DNA from: Roseinatronobacter domitianus
GTDB lineage: Bacteria > Pseudomonadota > Alphaproteobacteria > Rhodobacterales > Rhodobacteraceae
Length of the DNA stretch: 64,000 nt
Assembly: GCF_023336755.1 (NCBI RefSeq)
Contig: NZ_JALZWP010000003.1
Span: 186,001 to 250,000 of the forward strand
Direction of reading: 5' to 3'
A program made the translations under genes and the position numbers. Within the stretch, counting starts at the first letter, position 1, and the number at the start of each line of letters is the position of its first letter. The notes under the pieces are model-generated. The model was not told where the DNA came from, did not search any database, and saw nothing but the letters and a program-made list of their open reading frames with translations. This document shows positions 36,814 to 44,510 of the stretch, one piece after another.

Positions 36814-38589
36814 ATGAGCTTCGATCAGATCTTCGTTTTATTGGTGCTGGCGGCTGTTCTGTTCAGTTTCGCCAAGGAAATTTACCCGCCCGAAGTGACC
36901 GCTCTGGGCGCTTCTGCTGCGCTGCTGGTCACGGGAATTCTACCCACGAACGATTTTCTGCAAGTCTTCTCCTCGCCCGCGCCGATCACGATTGCGATGA
37001 TGTTCATCCTGTCGGCAGCACTGGAACGCACGGGCGTTCTGGACATACTTGGCGCCTGGATGCGCACACATGCGCGCGGGTCTTACCTGCGGGCGATGTT
37101 CCTGATGATGGGTGGCGCGATGGCGGCATCGGCCTTCATGAACAATACGCCCGTGGTCATCCTGCTGACACCGGTCATGATTTCGGTCGCCAGCTCTCTG
37201 GGTGTCGCCCCGTCCCGTATGTTGATCCCACTCTCATACGCGGCGATCATGGGCGGCACGCTGACACTTGTCGGCACATCGACCAACATCCTGATGAGCG
37301 GGGTCGCGCTGGACGCGGGGCAACCGCCGCTGACGATGTTCGAGATGACCATGCCGGCGTTGATGATGGCCAGTGTCGGCATCCTGTATATGGTGTTTGC
37401 CGGTCGGTTCCTGTTGCCTGACCGCACGTCCATGGCGTCGATGCTGGGGCAAGATAGCAAACGCAAGTTCATGGCACGTCTGCTGATCCCGGCGGGCTCT
37501 ACCTATATCGGGCAAACCTTGGCAGACCTGCCTTTCAACAGCCGGGCCGCGCGGGTGCTGGACGTGGTGCGCGGCGAGGTGTCCTTGCGGCGCAAGATGG
37601 ACGACGTGGTGCTGGAAGCGGGCGACCGCGTGGTCATCAAGACCGATACCGGCGAAATTCTTGGCCTGAAGGAAGACGGCGAGATCGAATTCCGCGACAT
37701 GGCCGATAGCGGCTTCGCCCCCGTCACCGCCGATCGCACCATCACGATGGAAGCAAGTATCGGCCCCAATTCGCCCCTGCGCGGGCGACCCATCAAGGCG
37801 CTCAAGCTGCGGCGGCGCTACGGGGTTTACCTGATGGCGGTGCACCGCCAAGAGCGCAACATCTCGGACGAAGTGCAGGATCTGCGCCTGCAATTCGCCG
37901 ATACGCTGCTGCTGGAAGGCCCGCCCGAGGGCATTCAGCGCATGATCGAGGATGGCGGCATCGTCAACCTGACCGAACCGTCCGAGCAACCCGTGCGGCG
38001 CGGCAAGGCCCCGATTGCCATCGGCACCGTGCTGGCCGTGGTGGGGCTGGCGGCGCTGAACATCATGCCCATCGCCGGGCTGGCGGTGGTGGGCGCGGTG
38101 GTGGTCATGCTGACCCGCTGCGTCGACCCGGAAGAGGCGTTCGACGCCATCGACTGGCGCATCCTGTTCCTGATCTTCGGCATGCTGGGGCTAAGCATGG
38201 GCATGGCCGCCACCGGCACGGCAGAGCTGATCGTGGCGCAGTTCATCGGGCTGGTGGGGGGCTTCGGGCCATTGGCCATTCTGGCGGCGGTCTATGTGCT
38301 GACCAACGCGCTGACCGAAATGGTGTCGAACAACGCTGTCGCGGTGCTGGTCGGCCCCATCGTGATCGCGCTGGCGCTGCAACTGGGCTACGACCCGCGC
38401 CCGTTTATCATTGCCGTGATGTTCGCCGCCTCTGCCAGCTTCGCCACGCCCATCGGCTACCAGACGAACACGTTTGTCTATAGCGCCGGGGGCTACAAAT
38501 TCACCGATTTCCTGCGCGTGGGCCTGCCGCTGAACCTGCTTTACGCGGCGATGGCGGTCGGGGTCATTCCACTGTTTTTTCCGTTTTAG
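36814..38589 (+). CDS. SLC13-family anion transporter with two TrkA-C domains
   Basis: 591 residues. The N-terminal membrane half (about 1-195) contains SAAFMNNTPVVILLTPV near 105-121 and the GGTLTLVGTSTNIL signature near 147-160. Two cytosolic RCK_C/TrkA-C domains follow (about 210-295 and 305-390: AGDRVVIKTDTGEI, LQFADTLLLEGPPEGI), then a second membrane half with MVSNNAVAVLVGPI. This is the DASS/SLC13 layout for sodium-coupled uptake of sulfate, dicarboxylates or similar anions. The substrate is undetermined. Confidence 0.88.
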   Translation: MSFDQIFVLLVLAAVLFSFAKEIYPPEVTALGASAALLVTGILPTNDFLQVFSSPAPITIAMMFILSAALERTGVLDILGAWMRTHARGSYLRAMFLMMGGAMAASAFMNNTPVVILLTPVMISVASSLGVAPSRMLIPLSYAAIMGGTLTLVGTSTNILMSGVALDAGQPPLTMFEMTMPALMMASVGILYMVFAGRFLLPDRTSMASMLGQDSKRKFMARLLIPAGSTYIGQTLADLPFNSRAARVLDVVRGEVSLRRKMDDVVLEAGDRVVIKTDTGEILGLKEDGEIEFRDMADSGFAPVTADRTITMEASIGPNSPLRGRPIKALKLRRRYGVYLMAVHRQERNISDEVQDLRLQFADTLLLEGPPEGIQRMIEDGGIVNLTEPSEQPVRRGKAPIAIGTVLAVVGLAALNIMPIAGLAVVGAVVVMLTRCVDPEEAFDAIDWRILFLIFGMLGLSMGMAATGTAELIVAQFIGLVGGFGPLAILAAVYVLTNALTEMVSNNAVAVLVGPIVIALALQLGYDPRPFIIAVMFAASASFATPIGYQTNTFVYSAGGYKFTDFLRVGLPLNLLYAAMAVGVIPLFFPF

Positions 38590-38768
38590 GGGGCTCTATC
38601 ATACAGAAAATAGTGTATGTCGGCTTGGAGCCTTCTTTGACCGATGCTGCACATCGCACCAACGTCCGCTCCTCGGAAAACGGCCAAAAACGTGACAAAA
38701 TCAGAGGCAGTTTCGCCAAGGGTTTGTGGCACAAGATTTTTAAACGTTTTGGCTTACCATGCCGTGAG

Positions 38769-38790
38769 TGACAAAAACGACCGTTTTCGG
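38769..38790 (+). repeat. Left copy of a 22-bp imperfect direct repeat flanking the low-GC gene
   Basis: TGACAAAAACGACCGTTTTC begins this repeat; it matches 39613-39634 at 18 of 22 positions. Each copy is itself nearly palindromic around CGrCCG. The surrounding gap (38590-38884) is AT-richer than the neighbourhood and has no other recognised feature. Confidence 0.5.
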
Positions 38791-38884
38791 AACGCCATCG
38801 GATAGTGCCTTTGCCAACCTTTTGAAGCTGCGCTCTTTGTGAAATAGTGATTTTACATAACGCTACGATGAAAGAGGTGTTTCT

Positions 38885-39550
38885 ATGAGTGAACGGTCGA
38901 TGAAAGAAATTCTCCGCAAAATTCCTTCACTAAAGGGACCATTGCCTGACGAAGACCTGACTACTCTGCCAGAAAACCCTCATGAAGCTTTTGAACTTTG
39001 GCTAGTGGACGCCTTAGACGCTGGTGTTCGAGAACCACATGCAATGACCCTCTCAACTGTGGACGAAAACGGCGGACCAGATGCACGCGTGCTGATTTTG
39101 AAGAATGTCGATAGCCGTGGATGGCACTTTGCGATTAAGGCCAGTAGCCCAAAAGGCGAGCAGATTAAAACAAACTCCCAAGTGGCACTAACTTTTTACT
39201 GGTCTGATTTGGGTAGACAAATTCGCCTGCGCGGACCCGCTCTGGCGCTTTCACCAGAAGAATGTGCGTCAGATTTTTTGGACCGCCCAATCGGTTCGCG
39301 CACAGCGGCTATGGCATCGCTACAAAGCGATGTGTTGACGGACAATGAAGAGCTTAATCGAAGAATGGCTAAGGCGCAGGCATTCTTAGAAAATAACCCA
39401 GATCACGTTGAAACAGGCTGGCGAGTCTATGCCGTAGCTCCGTCAGTTGTCGAGTTTTGGCAGGGTGCCACTGACCGCAATCACAAGCGGCGGCGGTATA
39501 GCTTAGCTGAAGATGGAAAGAGCTGGCTGATCGACCGACTGTGGCCCTAA
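38885..39550 (+). CDS. PdxH-like pyridoxamine/pyridoxine 5'-phosphate oxidase family protein
   Basis: 221 residues. The split-barrel FMN-binding pattern is present: AMTLSTVDENGGPDARVLIL, ASSPKGEQIKTNSQVALTFYW and RQIRLRGPA. The C-terminal PdxH dimerisation signature follows: VVEFWQGATDRNHKRRRYSL, then WLIDRLWP. It should oxidise PNP or PMP to pyridoxal phosphate; a PhzG-like or other relative is possible. Base composition and codons (frequent CTA, TTA, TCA, AGT, AAA) are unlike its neighbours, and near-identical repeats flank it, so it was probably acquired laterally. Confidence 0.78.
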   Translation: MSERSMKEILRKIPSLKGPLPDEDLTTLPENPHEAFELWLVDALDAGVREPHAMTLSTVDENGGPDARVLILKNVDSRGWHFAIKASSPKGEQIKTNSQVALTFYWSDLGRQIRLRGPALALSPEECASDFLDRPIGSRTAAMASLQSDVLTDNEELNRRMAKAQAFLENNPDHVETGWRVYAVAPSVVEFWQGATDRNHKRRRYSLAEDGKSWLIDRLWP

Positions 39551-39612
39551 GCAGATAAAGCTTTTCATCAAATTCGGACTTTTTTCTGACTTTCTTTGCG
39601 GTTGCGCAACGC

Positions 39613-39634
39613 TGTCAAAAACGGCCGTTTTTGC
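39613..39634 (+). repeat. Right repeat copy with 16-bp perfect palindrome
   Basis: The right copy of the repeat found at 38769-38790. It contains AAAAACGGCCGTTTTT (39617-39632), a perfect palindrome that ends in a T-run and could also act as terminator of the PdxH-like gene. Confidence 0.55.
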
Positions 39635-39711
39635 CGCCCGCCTTTACAAAAAAGCCGACCTTGGCGCAGTCGCTGCGAAAGCCCGCTTCGTCCGCATAGC
39701 CACCCTTCCAC

Positions 39712-41208
39712 CTAACTCCGCGCCCCCATCAGGCGGGCAATCGGCACGTAATCATCCGTCATGACAACGGTCGTATCGCGTGCGACCAGATCGCGGATCG
39801 ACGCCGCATCCACCCGCACCACCTGACGCGGTTCGGGGTGCAGATGGGTGAACTGGCTGACCGGGGTTGGCGCGTCGCCTGCGACCATGATGAACACGCG
39901 CCGATCCTCTGACGGGTCATGCAGCGGGTCGGCCCAGATCTCGACCACGTCGAACTCTGCCTGCGCGGTGGCCACGACCGAGGCCAACGCCTCCAGCCGG
40001 TCCATATGGTCGATCACGTTCATGATATAGGCGCCGCCGGGGTTCAGCCGGCGATTTACAAGGCTAAAGAATTCCTGCGTGATAAGATGTTCCGGCACGG
40101 CGATATCGGTGAAGGCATCGCCAATCACAATGTCATAAGTCACATCCGACCGCGTCAACACCCGCCGCGCATCGGCGTGGATAACGGTTGCCGTATCCCG
40201 GTCGAACCAGAACTGTTCCGCCGCAATCCGGGTCACTTCCGGGTCCATTTCGGCCACGGTCACATCAACCGGTTCTTCATGCGCGGTCCATGCGCGCGGC
40301 AAGGCATAATTGCCGCCGCCGATCAGGAAAGCCGACCAAGCGTCGCGCTCTGCCATCCGCAGCCGCGAAAGACCGTCCAGCATGATCCCATGTGACGGGA
40401 TCATGGCGCGCGCGTCTTCTGCGTCCGAAACGCCATGCACCAAGTGGTCCAACACCATATAGCGCACAAGCGGCTCGCCCGGCTGGTCTACGACTCGAAT
40501 ACAGAAATAGCTGCTTTCAACCAAACACGGATCAGGCCGGGTCAGGGTCGTGCCGGCCAGCACCAAGGGCAGAAGCGCGGCGATAGCACCTTGCGTCATC
40601 CAGCGGCCAAATCCGCGCGCGGCCCAAAGGCTGTGCAAGGCCAAAAGCACATAAACCACCGTAACGACAACCAAGGTGCCGGTGCTGCCGAGCCACGAGA
40701 TGAAGATGAACCCCGCCGCCAGCGTGCCCAGAATGGCCCCCCACGCGCCTGCGGCAAACATCGCGCCCAAAGCGCGGCCGGCGCGGTCCGGGTGGCGCAA
40801 CACGGCCACATGGCTCAGGATCGGCGCCGGGATACCCGCGAAGAAGGACGGCAGGAAGAACACCAGCGTCGTCAGCACCACGATCACGGCGACCGGGTGG
40901 TCAACCGTTGTGATGACCGGCCCCGCAACCCCGCGCAACAGGAACAACGCGCCGCCCGTGGTCAGCGCCGCCGCCAGCAGCGCCCAGCCATTCGCGCGCA
41001 AAGCTTGGTCCGGCGGCAATTCCGCCAGCCGCCCGCCAACCCAATGCCCCGCCGAAAACCCCGCCAGCACCACCGCGATGATAGAGGTCCATGTATAAAG
41101 CGACATGCCCACATAGGGTGCCAGCATTCGGCCCGCGACAATTTCGACCACAAGGCTTGCGGCGGCAACGGTGGCCTGAACCGCGATCAATACCCAGAGT
41201 TTGTGCAT
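39712..41208 (-). CDS. Membrane protein with spermidine-synthase-like domain
   Basis: 498 residues. The N-terminal half (about 1-215) has six to seven hydrophobic helices of the type fused to bacterial spermidine synthases. The C-terminal half has a SAM/dcSAM Rossmann fold: FLIGGGNYALPRAW near 290-303, VTVAEMDPEVTRIA, DARRVL, DIVIGDAF and LNPGGAYIMNVID. GGGxYALP rather than the canonical GGGDG suggests the polyamine substrate may not be conserved; a methyltransferase-like or other role is possible. Downstream of the metallopeptidase gene on the same strand. Confidence 0.75.
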   Translation of the reverse strand: MHKLWVLIAVQATVAAASLVVEIVAGRMLAPYVGMSLYTWTSIIAVVLAGFSAGHWVGGRLAELPPDQALRANGWALLAAALTTGGALFLLRGVAGPVITTVDHPVAVIVVLTTLVFFLPSFFAGIPAPILSHVAVLRHPDRAGRALGAMFAAGAWGAILGTLAAGFIFISWLGSTGTLVVVTVVYVLLALHSLWAARGFGRWMTQGAIAALLPLVLAGTTLTRPDPCLVESSYFCIRVVDQPGEPLVRYMVLDHLVHGVSDAEDARAMIPSHGIMLDGLSRLRMAERDAWSAFLIGGGNYALPRAWTAHEEPVDVTVAEMDPEVTRIAAEQFWFDRDTATVIHADARRVLTRSDVTYDIVIGDAFTDIAVPEHLITQEFFSLVNRRLNPGGAYIMNVIDHMDRLEALASVVATAQAEFDVVEIWADPLHDPSEDRRVFIMVAGDAPTPVSQFTHLHPEPRQVVRVDAASIRDLVARDTTVVMTDDYVPIARLMGARS

Positions 41209-41273
41209 CCGCCCTCCCGAAGCTGCCGCGCCACGTTAGGGCCATGGCAATGCACAGACAAGCGCCTATGCAC

Positions 41274-41684
41274 TTAATCCATCCACGGTGCGACCTGCGC
41301 GATATCGCCATCTGACCAGCCGAAATGATGCGCCAATTCGTGCAGGTAAACATGCGCGACCAGATGGCCCAGCGGAATGTCACCGCGCGCAACCCATTCG
41401 TCCAGAATCGGACGGCGAAACAGCCAGATCGTATCCGGCCCAAGCACCTGCTCGCCCAGTTTCTCTGGCAGGGGCGTGCCGTCATACAGTCCCGTCAACT
41501 CGAACGGGTCATCTATATCCAGCTCTTGCAGCATGGCATCGGGCGCGAAGTCGACGACCTGCACGGCAACCGCTTTGGCATGGGTGGCAAAAGGCTCTGG
41601 CAGCTCCGCAATCGCAGCCGCGACCAGCGCCAGAAAATCGGCGTCATCTGGGGGCAGGTGGTCGGTCCAGAGCGTGTCGTTCAT
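41274..41684 (-). CDS. Zincin-like minimal metallopeptidase
   Basis: 136 residues from ATG 41684; the much longer frame upstream is an antisense shadow of gltX. The metzincin-like HELAHHFGWSD motif lies near residues 117-127, providing HExxH plus a third acidic or His ligand, and VAHVYLHELAHHFG is typical of the bacterial metallopeptidase family PF06262. No signal peptide is present. The substrate is unknown. Divergent from gltX with a 66-bp gap. Confidence 0.82.
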   Translation of the reverse strand: MNDTLWTDHLPPDDADFLALVAAAIAELPEPFATHAKAVAVQVVDFAPDAMLQELDIDDPFELTGLYDGTPLPEKLGEQVLGPDTIWLFRRPILDEWVARGDIPLGHLVAHVYLHELAHHFGWSDGDIAQVAPWMD

Positions 41685-41750
41685 GCTCACGGTCTTGCAT
41701 GCGCGCGGGGCTTGTGAAAGAGGAAAGCGGATGAAAAAGGGGTTTTCACC

Positions 41751-43082
41751 ATGTCCAGCATCGTCACCCGCTTCGCGCCCTCGCCCACCGGGCATCTGCA
41801 TATCGGTAACCTGCGCACGGCGCTGTTCAACTACCTGATCGCGCGGCAGCAGGGTGGCACCTTCGTGCTGCGGCTGGATGACACGGACCCGGAACGCTCC
41901 AAGCAGGAATATATCGACGCGATCAAGTTCGATCTGGAATGGCTGGGCCTGACATGGGACCGGGTCGAGCAGCAATCGAAACGGCTGGACCGCTACAAGG
42001 ACGCCGCCGAGAAGCTGCGCGCGGATGGCCGCTTTTACGAATGTTTCGAGACCCCGACCGAACTGGACCTGAAGCGCAAGAAGCAGTTGAACATGGGCCG
42101 CCCGCCGGTCTATGACCGCGCGGCGCTCACGCTCAGCGAAGCCGAACGCGAAGCCTTGCGGGCCGAGCGTGATGGCTATTGGCGGTTCTTGCTGGACCAA
42201 GCCCGGATCGAATGGGACGATGGCATTCTTGGGCCGCTGTCGATTGATGCCGCAAGCGTGTCCGACCCGGTGCTGATCCGCGCCGATGGGCAGGTGCTGT
42301 ATACGCTGGCCTCTGTGGTGGATGACACCGATATGGGCATCACCCATGTCGTGCGCGGGTCCGACCATGTAACGAACACGGCCACGCAAATCCAGATCAT
42401 CGAGGCGCTTGGCGGAACCGTTCCCAGCTTTGCGCATCACTCGCTTCTGACCGGCCTGCAGGGTGAAGCATTGTCGAAACGGCTGGGCGTGCTGTCGTTG
42501 CGCGATCTGCGCAAACAGGGTGTCACGCCGAATGCGCTGTTGTCGCTGATGGCGCGGCTTGGGTCCAGCCAGCCGGTGGAGTTGCGCGCCTCGCTGGACG
42601 AGATTGCCGAGGGCTTCGAGTTGTCGCAATTCGGGTCCGCCCCCACCAAATTCGATGCCGAAGATCTGTGGCCCCTGACGCGCGGCGACCTGCAAGCGCG
42701 GCCCTATGCGGCGGTTGCGGACACCATCCGCAGCCTTGGTGTGCCCGACGATCTGGCACCGCAGTTCTGGGACGTGGCGCGCGAAAACATCACAACATTG
42801 GATGATCTGTCGGGCTGGTGGGCGCTCTGCCGCGACGGGGCAAGCCCGGTCATTGCAGACGAAGACCGCGAGTTCATTGCCCAAGCCCTGACCCTGCTAC
42901 CGCCGCCCCCCTATGGCCCGACCGCGTGGAAAGACTGGACCGATGCGGTCAAAGCGGCCACCGGGCGCAAGGGCAAGGGTCTGTTCATGCCGCTGCGCAT
43001 GGCTTTGACGGGCCAAGCGCGCGGGCCAGAAATGGGCGCGCTGATGCCGCTGTTGCAAAAGGTGCCGGCGCGCGACCAGTAA
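41751..43082 (+). CDS. gltX: Glutamyl-tRNA synthetase
   Basis: 443 residues. Class I motifs: FAPSPTGHLHIGN at residues 8-20 (HIGH variant) and GEALSKRLG near 241-249 (KMSKS variant, shortened as in one of the two GluRS paralogues of alphaproteobacteria). LRLDDTDPERS and DHVTNTATQIQIIEAL are further signatures. It charges tRNA-Glu, or possibly tRNA-Gln before amidation. A second gltX elsewhere in the genome is expected but cannot be checked here. Length is slightly below the typical 465-480. Confidence 0.92.
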   Translation: MSSIVTRFAPSPTGHLHIGNLRTALFNYLIARQQGGTFVLRLDDTDPERSKQEYIDAIKFDLEWLGLTWDRVEQQSKRLDRYKDAAEKLRADGRFYECFETPTELDLKRKKQLNMGRPPVYDRAALTLSEAEREALRAERDGYWRFLLDQARIEWDDGILGPLSIDAASVSDPVLIRADGQVLYTLASVVDDTDMGITHVVRGSDHVTNTATQIQIIEALGGTVPSFAHHSLLTGLQGEALSKRLGVLSLRDLRKQGVTPNALLSLMARLGSSQPVELRASLDEIAEGFELSQFGSAPTKFDAEDLWPLTRGDLQARPYAAVADTIRSLGVPDDLAPQFWDVARENITTLDDLSGWWALCRDGASPVIADEDREFIAQALTLLPPPPYGPTAWKDWTDAVKAATGRKGKGLFMPLRMALTGQARGPEMGALMPLLQKVPARDQ

Positions 43083-43090
43083 TCTGCGCC

Positions 43091-43810
43091 TTAGCCCTCT
43101 GCCTCCGCGACCGACTGCACAAGCTGCAAGACCTCTGGCCCCATCGCATCGACAATCTCTTGCACGCCGGTCGCGTTGGGGTGGATGTTGTCATCCTGCA
43201 TCAAATCCCGAAACGACATGCCAGCGTCCGCCTTCTCCGACAACGGGCGCAGGAAATCGGGGTAAAGCGGCACATCGTATTTCGCCGCCAGATCGACATA
43301 CATGGCCTCGAACGCATTTTTGAATTCGGGGCCATAATTCCCCGGCGCGGGCAGACCGACCAACAGTGCCGGGATGCGCTCCAACTTCAGCCGGGCCAGA
43401 ATACCGTCCAGATTCTCGCGGCTGGTTTTCGGGCTAAGGCCGCGCAGCAGGTCATTGCCGCCAAGCGCCACGATCATCGCGTCGGCGGGTTCGGCCAGCG
43501 TCCAATCCATGCGCGCAAGCCCGCCCGCCGTTGTATCGCCCGACACGCCTGCGTTAATCACCGTTACATCCGCGCCTTGCTGTGTCAGCCAGTCCTGCAA
43601 CACGGGGACAAAGCCTTCACCGTCTGCCAAGCCGTAGCCTTGGGTCAAGCTATCCCCCAGCGCCACCAGCCGCACCGTGTCTGCCGTGGCGGGTGCGACG
43701 GAAAGCGCACATAACGCCGTTAAACCCAAAAGCCCGGCGCGTGCGCGGTTGCCAGCGGAACGTGACACCCCATATGCGAAGGAAGCGAACTGATGCAGGA
43801 CGATTTTCAT
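43091..43810 (-). CDS. tesA: TesA-like SGNH esterase / lysophospholipase
   Basis: About 239 residues from ATG 43810. After a hydrophobic signal region (AGLLGLTALCALSVAPATA) comes block I GDSLTQGYGL with the nucleophile Ser, block II (NAGVSGDTTAGG), block III (GGNDLLRG) and the C-terminal DNIHPNATG catalytic Asp/His pair. It is a periplasmic arylesterase, thioesterase and lysophospholipase in the E. coli paradigm. The ATG overlaps the start codon of the divergent ABC ATPase (CATG); a GTG about 15 codons in could be the true start. The tesA-ybbA-ybbP arrangement is conserved in proteobacteria. Confidence 0.88.
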   Translation of the reverse strand: MKIVLHQFASFAYGVSRSAGNRARAGLLGLTALCALSVAPATADTVRLVALGDSLTQGYGLADGEGFVPVLQDWLTQQGADVTVINAGVSGDTTAGGLARMDWTLAEPADAMIVALGGNDLLRGLSPKTSRENLDGILARLKLERIPALLVGLPAPGNYGPEFKNAFEAMYVDLAAKYDVPLYPDFLRPLSEKADAGMSFRDLMQDDNIHPNATGVQEIVDAMGPEVLQLVQSVAEAEG

Positions 43811-44510
43811 GACTGATTCCGTGCTTTCTATGTCGAATGTCGGGCTAACCCTTGCAGGAAATGCCGGGCCGGTCACTATTCTGCGTGACATTACTCTCGA
43901 CATTGTGCGCGGGCAGACTGTGGGCATGGTGGGTCCGTCGGGGTCGGGCAAGTCATCCCTCCTGATGCTGATGGGCGGGCTGGAGCGCGCGACAGCAGGC
44001 AAGATCACGGCCCTTGGCAACGATCTGACCACGCTGAACGAAGATGCGCTCGCCCGTTTTCGCAGGGATCATATGGGGGTGGTGTTCCAGTCTTTCCACC
44101 TTATTCCGACCATGACGGCCTTGGAAAACGTGGCCACGCCACTGGAACTCGCCGGAAAATCCGATGCGTTCGACCGTGCCGAGGAAGAATTGCGCGCCGT
44201 GGGCCTTGGCCACCGGATGGACCATTACCCCGCACAAATGTCGGGCGGCGAGCAACAGCGCGTGGCCTTGGCCCGCGCCGCCGCGCCGCGCCCCGATATT
44301 TTGCTGGCGGATGAACCGACGGGCAATCTGGACGGGCCAAACGGACAAGCGATCATGGATCTTCTGTTCGGATTACGCGACCGCCATGGGGCAACGCTGG
44401 TGCTGGTCACACACGCGCCCGACCTTGCCGCGCGCTGCGACCGGGTCATCCATCTGGCCGATGGCAGGGTCGCGCAGGATAACGCACGCGTTTCAAAGGC
44501 CGCCGAATGA
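43809..44510 (+). CDS. ABC transporter ATP-binding protein (YbbA/LolD type)
   Basis: 233 residues. Walker A GPSGSGKSS near 44-52, Q-loop VFQSFHLIPTMTALEN, signature MSGGEQQRVALARA and Walker B DILLADEPTGNLD mark the MacB/LolD subfamily. Its stop overlaps the permease start (ATGA). With the downstream FtsX-like permease it forms a mechanotransmission-type ABC complex, and tesA diverges from it as in E. coli ybbA. The substrate is unknown; lysophospholipid or lipoprotein handling is inferred from tesA. Confidence 0.9.
   Translation: MTDSVLSMSNVGLTLAGNAGPVTILRDITLDIVRGQTVGMVGPSGSGKSSLLMLMGGLERATAGKITALGNDLTTLNEDALARFRRDHMGVVFQSFHLIPTMTALENVATPLELAGKSDAFDRAEEELRAVGLGHRMDHYPAQMSGGEQQRVALARAAAPRPDILLADEPTGNLDGPNGQAIMDLLFGLRDRHGATLVLVTHAPDLAARCDRVIHLADGRVAQDNARVSKAAE

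Noticed and set aside
41685-42884. Long N-terminal extension of the metallopeptidase frame
   Set aside because: It is antisense to gltX; the family-length protein starts at ATG 41684.
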